This document shows positions 58,419 to 64,000 of a DNA stretch of 64,000 nucleotides, piece by piece. The stretch is from Pseudomonas sp. GD04091 (GTDB lineage: Bacteria > Pseudomonadota > Gammaproteobacteria > Pseudomonadales > Pseudomonadaceae): contig NZ_JAOEBG010000030.1 in assembly GCF_029836165.1 (NCBI RefSeq), positions 1-64,000 on the forward strand, in the 5' to 3' direction. The translations under genes and the position numbers were made by a program. Within the stretch, counting starts at the first letter, position 1, and each line of letters opens with the position of its first letter. The notes beneath the pieces were generated by a model. It did no database searches, was not told the origin of the DNA, and saw only the letters and a program-made list of their open reading frames with translations.

Positions 58419-59969
58419 CTACAACATCTTCTCCAGGCCCACCGCCTTGCTGATCCAGGCATTGAAGCGTCGCCATATCCCCCCAGGCTCGGTCACCAGC
58501 ATATGTCGCTGGCCATTGTCCTCGGTCGTCCAGACCATCTTTCCGTCCACCAGCATCGGCTGGTAGCTCAGCGCCGGCGCCATGCCTTGCACGGCCAGGT
58601 CGCGGGTGTATTCGGCCAATTCCGGGCTGTCCACCAGTACGCCGACCTCGGTATTCCACAGTACCGAGCGTGGGTCGAAGTTGAACGAGCCAATGAAGGT
58701 CTTGCGCCGGTCGAACACCATCGCCTTGCTGTGCAGGCTCGAATCGGAGCTGCCATGGAAACCCAGGCGCGGTCGTGGATCACCCGGCTGGCGGCGCAGT
58801 TCGTACAGTTGCACACCGTGCTCGAGCAGGGCGCGGCGATAGGGCGCGTAGCCGCCATGCACGGCCGGCACGTCGGTGGCCTCCAGCGAGTTGGTCAGCA
58901 GCTTGACCGAGGTACCGGCGTCGGCGCGGCTGGTCAGGTACAACAGGCCCGTTTCACCGGGTACGAAGTAGGCGGATACGAGGATCAGCTCCTTGTGCAC
59001 ACCGTTCAGCTCCGGGGCCAGTTGCTGGCTCATCAGCAATCGCGGGTCCGGCTCGTCGTCCGCCAGCACCTTGCTCGGCGCATCCCACAGGGCCTGGCTG
59101 TGAGCCCAGATCAGTTCGTTGCGCCACACGTCCAGGCGCGGCTGCGACTGGTAAGCCATCAACCGGTCATACAGTGCCTTGCGCTTGACGCGCGCCTCGG
59201 CCAGGGACACCTCAAGGCGCTGGCGGCTGGCGAACAGGTCGTCGGCGTCCGGCTGGCGCCAGAGGAAGTCGCCGATGGGACGGCTCAGGGCGCTGTTCCA
59301 GTATTGGTCGAAGCTGTGCCCGAGCTGCTCGGCCACCGGGCCCACGCCCAGCAGGTCGATGTCGGTGAAGTTGAGGTTGGGCTCGGCATCGAAGTACTCG
59401 TCGCCCAGGTTGCGCCCGCCGACGATGGCCATGCTGTTGTCCACCAGGAACAGCTTGTTGTGCATGCGCCGGTGCTGAAGCGACAGGTTGAACAGCCGCC
59501 CCACCGCGCGAGTGACGCCGGTGCTGCGCCCGAGGTGCAGCGGGTTGAACACGCGGATGTGGATGTTCGGGTGGGCGGCGAGGGTGCCCATCAGGCTGTC
59601 CAGGCCGTCGCTGGTGGTGTCGTCGAGCAGGATGCGCACACGCACGCCGCGGTCGGCGGCGCGCAGCAGCTCGTGGACCAGGGCGCGGGTGCTGAGGCCG
59701 TCGTGGACGATGTAGTACTGCAGGTCGATGCTGGCCTGGGCGTTGCGGATCAGCTCCGCGCGGGCGCGGAATGCCTCGTTGCTGTTGGGCAGCAGGCGAA
59801 AGCCCGAGCGACCCGCGTAGGGCGCGGCCTGGCGCTGCACCGAGCGGCCGAACGCCGAGTCGGCAGCCGGCAGCGCCTGGCTGACTTCACGCGGGGTGCC
59901 GACGCTGGCGCAGCCCGACAGGCCAAGCGCCAGCGCCAGCATCAGAGGCAGGGCTCGCAGGGGTCTCAA
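58419..59969 (-). CDS. Phospholipase D-family lipoprotein
   Basis: Envelope protein of 516 residues with lipobox LGLSGC (Cys20). Two HKD motifs: HNKLFLVDNSMAIVGGRN (near 170) and HSKAMVFDRRKTFIGSFNFD (near 417), so the phosphatidyltransferase active site is complete. Related to ClsC/YmdC cardiolipin synthases; lipidation suggests action at the outer face of a membrane. A partner such as YmdB is not encoded nearby. Start ATG 59969 places the lipobox correctly. Confidence 0.87.
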   Translation of the reverse strand: MRPLRALPLMLALALGLSGCASVGTPREVSQALPAADSAFGRSVQRQAAPYAGRSGFRLLPNSNEAFRARAELIRNAQASIDLQYYIVHDGLSTRALVHELLRAADRGVRVRILLDDTTSDGLDSLMGTLAAHPNIHIRVFNPLHLGRSTGVTRAVGRLFNLSLQHRRMHNKLFLVDNSMAIVGGRNLGDEYFDAEPNLNFTDIDLLGVGPVAEQLGHSFDQYWNSALSRPIGDFLWRQPDADDLFASRQRLEVSLAEARVKRKALYDRLMAYQSQPRLDVWRNELIWAHSQALWDAPSKVLADDEPDPRLLMSQQLAPELNGVHKELILVSAYFVPGETGLLYLTSRADAGTSVKLLTNSLEATDVPAVHGGYAPYRRALLEHGVQLYELRRQPGDPRPRLGFHGSSDSSLHSKAMVFDRRKTFIGSFNFDPRSVLWNTEVGVLVDSPELAEYTRDLAVQGMAPALSYQPMLVDGKMVWTTEDNGQRHMLVTEPGGIWRRFNAWISKAVGLEKML

Positions 59970-60022
59970 GGGTGGATCGTCCTGTGCGGCAAGGGCTTAT
60001 GGGATTGGACCGCGGCGCAACG

Positions 60023-61453
60023 TTAACCGTCGGCGTGCTCGGCCTCCAGTAGACGAAGGGCGGTTTCACCGACCTTGCGCACCGCGGCTTCGATCTGCGG
60101 TGTTGGACGGGCGGCGAAGTTCATGCGCAGGCAGTTCCGGTACTTGCCCGAGGCCGAGAAGATGCTGCCCACGGCGATCTGCACGCCTTGCTCCAGTAAC
60201 GCGCGGTTCAGGCGCAGCGTATCGAAACTTTCCGGCAATTCAACCCAGAGCATGAAGCCACCCTGGGGGCGGCTGGCACGGGTGCCCGGCGGAAAGTGGC
60301 GGGTCACCCAGTCGCACATCTGGTCGCGGCCGCGCTGGTACTGGCTGCGCATGCGCCGCAGGTGGGGCTGGTAGTGGCCTTCGGCGATGAAATCGGCGAT
60401 CGCCAGCTGCGGTTGGCAGGCGGTGCTGCCGGTGCTGATGTACTTCATGTGCAGTACCCGCTCCAGGTAGCGCCCCGGTGCCACCCAGCCGACCCGCAAG
60501 CCTGGCGCCAGGGTCTTGGAGAACGAACTGCAGAGCAGCACGCGGCCATCGTCGTCGAACGACTTGATCGTGCGCGGGCGTGGATAGGTATAGGCCAGGT
60601 CGCCGTACACATCGTCCTCGAGGATCGCAACGTCATAGCGCTGGGCAAGGGTCAGCAGGGCCTTCTTGCGTGCCTCGGGCATGATGTAGCCCATCGGGTT
60701 GTTGCAGCTGGGCGTGATCTGGATGAGCTTGATCGGCCACTGCTCAAGGGCCAGCTCCAGGGCCTCCAGGCTGATGCCGGTGATGGGGTCGGTGGGGATC
60801 TCCAGGGCTTTCATTCCCAGGCCCTTCAGCGTCTGCATGGCGCCGTGGAAGCTGGGCGAGTCGACCGCGACGATGTCGCCGGGCTCGCACACCGCGCGAA
60901 TGCTGCAGGACAGCGCCTCGTGGCAACCGGTGGTCACCACCAGGTCGGCCGGCCCCAGGCGGCAGCCGGAGTCGAGCATCAGGCGGGCGATCTGTTCGCG
61001 CAGCAGGGCGTTGCCGTGGATGTTGTCGTAGTACAGGCCGGGCATGTCCATGCGCCGGCTGATCTGCGCCAGGCTGCGCAGCAGCGGCTTGAGGGTGGGG
61101 CTGGCGACGTCGGGCATGCCACGGCCGAGCTGGATCACGTCCGCGCGCGGGGTGGCGCGGACCAGCTCCAGCACCTGTTCCCACTGGGAGATATCCACAG
61201 GCCGCTGGGCCGGTCGACTGATGTCGGGCAGGGCCGGAAGCTGCCGGTCCTCGGAAACGAAGTAGCCGGACTTGGGGCGTGGCGACACCAGGCCGTTGTC
61301 CTCCAGCAAGCGGTAGGCCTGCTGCACGGTGCTCAGGCTGACGCCGTGCTCCACGCTGAGGGCGCGTACCGAGGGCAGGCGTTGGCCTGGGCGGTAGAGG
61401 CCTTGCTCGATGCGGGTGCCGAGCAGTTCGGCCAGGTTGAGGTAGAGCGTCAC
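60023..61453 (-). CDS. MocR-type regulator (GntR-HTH plus aminotransferase fold)
   Basis: Transcription factor of 476 residues. GntR winged helix (about 5-70, LPSVRALSVEHGVSLSTVQQAY) fused to a fold-type I aminotransferase domain (about 105-470) with PLP lysine Lys313 (SSFSKTLAPGLR), and NNPMGYIMP near 251. Such proteins bind PLP-linked ligands and control amino-acid or amine genes; the effector is unknown. It is divergent from a DUF1127 gene, and the 178-base spacer has three copies of a TCTGTAT-type site. Confidence 0.9.
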   Translation of the reverse strand: MTLYLNLAELLGTRIEQGLYRPGQRLPSVRALSVEHGVSLSTVQQAYRLLEDNGLVSPRPKSGYFVSEDRQLPALPDISRPAQRPVDISQWEQVLELVRATPRADVIQLGRGMPDVASPTLKPLLRSLAQISRRMDMPGLYYDNIHGNALLREQIARLMLDSGCRLGPADLVVTTGCHEALSCSIRAVCEPGDIVAVDSPSFHGAMQTLKGLGMKALEIPTDPITGISLEALELALEQWPIKLIQITPSCNNPMGYIMPEARKKALLTLAQRYDVAILEDDVYGDLAYTYPRPRTIKSFDDDGRVLLCSSFSKTLAPGLRVGWVAPGRYLERVLHMKYISTGSTACQPQLAIADFIAEGHYQPHLRRMRSQYQRGRDQMCDWVTRHFPPGTRASRPQGGFMLWVELPESFDTLRLNRALLEQGVQIAVGSIFSASGKYRNCLRMNFAARPTPQIEAAVRKVGETALRLLEAEHADG

Positions 61454-61488
61454 GGCATACTCCTGCGCGTTGTGCGCCTCGATAACCG

Positions 61489-61571
61489 ATACAGATTGCC
61501 GGAAAATACTTCATTCAGCCGACTTTTCGCCAATTCTGTATGGGAATAATAAGCCGCTGTTGAATCTGTAT
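61489..61571. promoter_or_regulatory. Three TCTGTAT-type sites between MocR and DUF1127 genes
   Basis: ATACAGATT (61489-61497, inverted), TCTGTAT (61535-61541) and TCTGTAT (61565-61571). The two direct copies are exactly 30 bases apart, three helical turns, and the inverted copy lies 38 bases before the first. Two direct repeats with an extra inverted copy is the layout known for MocR proteins such as GabR. Confidence 0.5.
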
Positions 61572-61631
61572 TGTCGAGGGGACGAGCGCGCATGCTTTCT
61601 CCACGGTATCGACTGATGGGAGAACGCAGTG

Positions 61632-61862
61632 ATGGGTGGCTTGAGCGATGTGCGCGTGCAACTGATAGCCCGCGAGCTTGAGGCCGGGCAGCGGCCCAAG
61701 GTCTTCAGTGCGCCGGCAGGCCTGGGTCGTTGGGGTCTGATGCTGCATCGCTGGCGGACCCGCAGGGCGCTGTTACAGCTGGATGACCGCCAGTTGCGCG
61801 ATATCGGGCTGACCTGGGAGCAGGCGCGCCGGGAAGGGCGTAAACCTTTCTGGAAAGACTGA
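61632..61862 (+). CDS. DUF1127 small protein
   Basis: Small basic protein of 76 residues. The C-terminal half is the DUF1127 motif: TRRALLQLDDRQLRDIGLTWEQARRE, a short arginine-rich helical module that may bind RNA or protein. Related proteins affect phosphate and carbon metabolism in alphaproteobacteria; here the function is unknown. ATG 61632 follows GGGAG at nine bases; the GTG just before is closer. The gene is divergent from the MocR regulator, its probable controller. Confidence 0.85.
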   Translation: MGGLSDVRVQLIARELEAGQRPKVFSAPAGLGRWGLMLHRWRTRRALLQLDDRQLRDIGLTWEQARREGRKPFWKD

Positions 61863-61871
61863 GCCGATCTT

Positions 61872-61990
61872 CTGTAGGAGCGGCCTTGTGTCGCGAAAGG
61901 GCCGCAAAGCGGCCCCCGGGCTTCGGCTTATATGCAGATACTGCTGGGGCTGCTATGCAGCCCTTTCGCGACACAAGGCCGCTCCCACAG
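61872..61990. repeat. REP pair, arms outside, mini-hairpins inside
   Basis: Arms 61872-61901 and 61961-61990 (30 bases, one mismatch), with mini-hairpins GGGCCGC-AAA-GCGGCCC (61899-61915) and GGGCTGC-TAT-GCAGCCC (61947-61963). Between convergent DUF1127 and PuuB-like genes. Confidence 0.92.
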
Positions 61991-62011
61991 AGGGCTTGCC
62001 TCAGGCTGGTA

Positions 62012-63304
62012 TCAGGCCAGCTCCTTGAGCCGATACCAAAGCATCCCCAGTGCCAGCAGCGGCGAGCGCAGCAGCTTGCCGCCGGGGAAGGTGGTGTGCG
62101 GCACCTTGGCGAACAGATCGAAACGACCACCCTGCTGGCCACTGATGGCCTCGCCGAGCAGGCGCCCGGCCAGGTGGGTGGCGTTCACCCCATGGCCGGA
62201 ATAGGCCTGGGCGTAATAGACGTTGGGCTGGCTGGCCAGGCGGCCGATCTGCGGCAAGCGGTTGGCGCCGATGCCGATCATGCCGCCCCACTGGTAATCG
62301 ATGCGCGCGTCGGCCAGCTGCGGGAACACCTTGAGCATCTTGGGCCGCATGTAGGCGGCGATGTCCTGCGGGTCGCGTCCGGAGTAGTGGCAGGCGCCGC
62401 CGAACAGCAGGCGATGGTCGGCGGACAGGCGATAGTAATCCAGGGCCACGCGCTGGTCGCACACCGCCATGTTCCTTGGCAGCAGCTGGCGCGCGCGCTC
62501 CTCGCCCAGCGGCTCGGTGGCGATGATGTAGCTGCCGGCGGGCAGCACCTTGCCACCCAGCTCGCGATTGAGGTCGTTGTGGTAGGCGTTGCAGCACAGC
62601 ACCAGGGTCTTGGCCCGCACCCGGCCTTGCGCGGTATGTACCTTGACCTCGGAACCATAGTCGATGCGGGTGACCTCCGACTGCTCGTACAGACGCACGC
62701 CCAGTCGGCTGGCAGCGGCGGCTTCGCCCAAGGCCAGGTTGAGCGGGTGCAGGTGGCCCGAGCCCATGTCGATCAGGCCGCCGACGTAGCGGTCTGAGCC
62801 CACCACGGTGTGCATGTCGCCGGGCTGCACCAGGCGCAGCTCGTGGCGGTAGCCCAGGCTACGCAGTTCCTCGGCGTCTTCGGCGAATCCCGCCAGCTCG
62901 GCGGGCTTGTTGGCCAGGTCGCAGTAGCCCCAGGTCAGGTCGCAGTCGATGGCATGGCGCTCGATGCGGTCGCGGACGATCTCCACCGCTTCCAGGCCCA
63001 TCAGCTTCAGGCTGCGCACACCTTCCTCGCCGATCACCGGAAGGAACTGCTCAAGGCCATGGCCGACACCGCGGATGAGCTGGCCACCGTTGCGCCCGCT
63101 GGCGCCCCAGCCGATCTTTCGTGCTTCCAGGACGATCACCGACAGGCCGCGCTCGGCCAGTTCGATGGCGGTGTTCAGCCCCGAATAACCACCACCGACG
63201 ATGCACACGTCGGCGCTGTGTTCGCCCTGCAGGAAGGGATGGTCGGGGTGTGGCGCGCTGCTGGCGGCGTAGTAGGAGGCGGCGTGCTGCGCGCTGTGGA
63301 TCAT
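62012..63304 (-). CDS. puuB: Gamma-glutamylputrescine oxidase (PuuB-like)
   Basis: FAD-dependent oxidoreductase of 430 residues of the DAO family. ADVCIVGGGYSGLNTAIELAE (31-51) is the FAD motif; GWGASGRNGGQLIRG and YSGHGVNATHLAGRLLGEA are hallmarks of PuuB, and sequence tracks E. coli PuuB closely from memory (SYYAAS at the start, HIHPLNLA-type tract in the middle). It would oxidise gamma-glutamylputrescine to the aldehyde used by PuuC. It lies far from puuA and puuD in this window. Confidence 0.87.
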   Translation of the reverse strand: MIHSAQHAASYYAASSAPHPDHPFLQGEHSADVCIVGGGYSGLNTAIELAERGLSVIVLEARKIGWGASGRNGGQLIRGVGHGLEQFLPVIGEEGVRSLKLMGLEAVEIVRDRIERHAIDCDLTWGYCDLANKPAELAGFAEDAEELRSLGYRHELRLVQPGDMHTVVGSDRYVGGLIDMGSGHLHPLNLALGEAAAASRLGVRLYEQSEVTRIDYGSEVKVHTAQGRVRAKTLVLCCNAYHNDLNRELGGKVLPAGSYIIATEPLGEERARQLLPRNMAVCDQRVALDYYRLSADHRLLFGGACHYSGRDPQDIAAYMRPKMLKVFPQLADARIDYQWGGMIGIGANRLPQIGRLASQPNVYYAQAYSGHGVNATHLAGRLLGEAISGQQGGRFDLFAKVPHTTFPGGKLLRSPLLALGMLWYRLKELA

Positions 63305-63355
63305 CTATCGATTCCCGGGTCTGAGGCCAAAGGGGGAGGATAGGCATCCGGCGCC

Positions 63356-63416
63356 ATCGCCGGCAAGCTGGCTCCCACAGTTAAAGTGGACCTGTGGGAG
63401 CCGGCTTGCCGGCGAT
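63356..63416. repeat. REP pair, CCGGCAAGCCGG variant
   Basis: Arms 63356-63380 and 63392-63416 (25 bases, one mismatch), loop of 11 bases, no mini-hairpins. It lies in a divergent spacer, unlike most others, and ends seven bases before the -10 box of the next gene. Confidence 0.88.
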
Positions 63417-63422
63417 TGGCCC

Positions 63423-63428
63423 TATAAT
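63423..63428 (+). promoter_or_regulatory. -10 box of YkgJ-family gene
   Basis: Perfect TATAAT, 30 bases before the start codon. The -35 position (about 63400-63405) falls inside the REP arm, where no good -35 hexamer is found. Confidence 0.55.
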
Positions 63429-63458
63429 CCGGCGAACATCGTCCAGATACGTCGCCCC

Positions 63459-63812
63459 ATGTCCTGCAACCGCCACAAGATCCACTTCCTGCGCGAACTC
63501 ATTCCCTCGTTCGAATGCGAACCCGGCTGCCACGACTGCTGCGGTCCGGTCACCACGTCGGCGCAAGAGATGGCCCGCCTGCCGCGCAAGACCCAGGCCG
63601 AGCAGGACGCGGCCCTGGAGCGTCTGGACTGCGTGCACCTGGGGCCCAATGGCTGCACGGTCTATGAAGAGCGCCCGATGATCTGCCGCCTGTTCGGGAC
63701 CACGCCGCGCATGGCGTGCCCGCGGGGTCGGGGCCCGGAACGGCCCATCGACCCGGCAGCCGAACAACTCGTCCACACCTATATCGCCAGCACCCGCCAG
63801 GTGCTGGTCTGA
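63459..63812 (+). CDS. YkgJ-family cysteine-cluster protein
   Basis: Small protein of 117 residues with a zinc- or iron-binding cluster: CEPGCHDCCGP (Cys20, 24, 27, 28), then Cys58, Cys66, Cys76 (MICRLFG) and Cys87. This matches the YkgJ/CxxCxxCC pattern of putative metal-cluster proteins. Function unknown. ATG 63459; TATAAT lies 30 bases upstream. It runs toward the lrp-type gene, with stops four bases apart. Confidence 0.85.
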   Translation: MSCNRHKIHFLRELIPSFECEPGCHDCCGPVTTSAQEMARLPRKTQAEQDAALERLDCVHLGPNGCTVYEERPMICRLFGTTPRMACPRGRGPERPIDPAAEQLVHTYIASTRQVLV

Positions 63813-63816
63813 AGCC

Positions 63817-64000
63817 TCAGTCGGGAATCGGCAGGCACAGGCTCTCTTTCACCTCTTCCATCACGATGTAGCTCTTCGACTCACGCACGTGCGGCAGCTT
63901 GAGCAGGATGTCGCCGAGCAGCTTGCGATACGACGCCATCTCCGAGATCCGCGCCTTCACCAGATAGTCGAAGTCGCCCGAGACCAGATGGCACTCCAGC
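63817..64000 (-). CDS. lrp: Lrp/AsnC regulator, 3' end only
   Basis: Only the last 60 or so codons are in the window; the gene continues beyond 64000. The translated end (LECHLVSGDFDYLVKARISE, later LLKLPHVRESKSYIVMEEV) is the RAM effector domain of an Lrp-type regulator and closely resembles global Lrp proteins. In Pseudomonas an lrp gene of this type lies next to dadA, but that neighbour is not visible here. Confidence 0.85.
   Translation of the reverse strand, partial: LECHLVSGDFDYLVKARISEMASYRKLLGDILLKLPHVRESKSYIVMEEVKESLCLPIPD

Overview
The window is ordinary, densely coded, high-GC chromosome of a Pseudomonas, most likely of the P. putida group. The evidence is the gene order (aspA, purEK, the pst-pho block, exbBD-tonB-oxyR-recG, rpoZ-spoT, rph-crc-pyrE, argB-algC-dut-coaBC, rpmBG, lrp at the edge), an ExbB with a long N-terminal extension, Crc, AlgC, and many Pseudomonas-type REP elements. 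I see no prophage, insertion sequence, integrase, CRISPR array, rRNA or tRNA. All 64 genes look intact except the one cut by the right edge.

Layout. 0-8.5 kb: aspA, a LysR regulator, purEK behind a structured leader, small envelope proteins, a hexose-phosphate mutarotase, a thioesterase and an MFS symporter. 8.6-21.6 kb: phosphate block with pstS, pstC-pstA-pstB, phoU, an unusual response regulator, an M23 peptidase, a CNNM/CorC protein and phoBR. Four PhoB-box candidates lie here, before pstS, pstC, the peptidase and phoB. 21.7-30.7 kb: ubiCA, rubredoxin and its reductase, HU, an HDOD protein, recG and oxyR. 30.8-38 kb: exbB-exbD-tonB, an SDR, and rpoZ-spoT-ridA. 38-43 kb: a putrescine module (LysR, glutamylpolyamine synthetase, glutamine amidotransferase, permease) lying between gmk and rpoZ and flanked by REP pairs. 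43-52.5 kb: gmk-yicC, rph, crc, pyrE, argB, algC, dut, coaBC, radC. 52.6-64 kb: a peptide-binding protein, rpmB-rpmG, a cupin, an aldehyde dehydrogenase of PuuC type, an MFS protein, a phospholipase D lipoprotein, a MocR regulator divergent from a DUF1127 gene, a PuuB-like oxidase, a YkgJ protein and the 3' end of an lrp-type gene.

How parts work together. PstSCAB imports phosphate, PhoU couples it to PhoR-PhoB, and PhoB probably feeds back on the boxes. The PuuA, PuuB, PuuC and PuuD-like proteins with the permease could make a complete gamma-glutamyl route from putrescine to GABA, although the genes lie in three places. Crc is encoded here, and several catabolic genes carry A-rich Hfq/Crc-like motifs at their starts.

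No wholly new system stands out. The most interesting signals are the matched large inserts in PstC and PstA, the REP-associated mini-hairpins whose stems covary, the purE leader, alternative hairpins before rpmB, and a three-copy operator-like repeat between the MocR gene and the DUF1127 gene.
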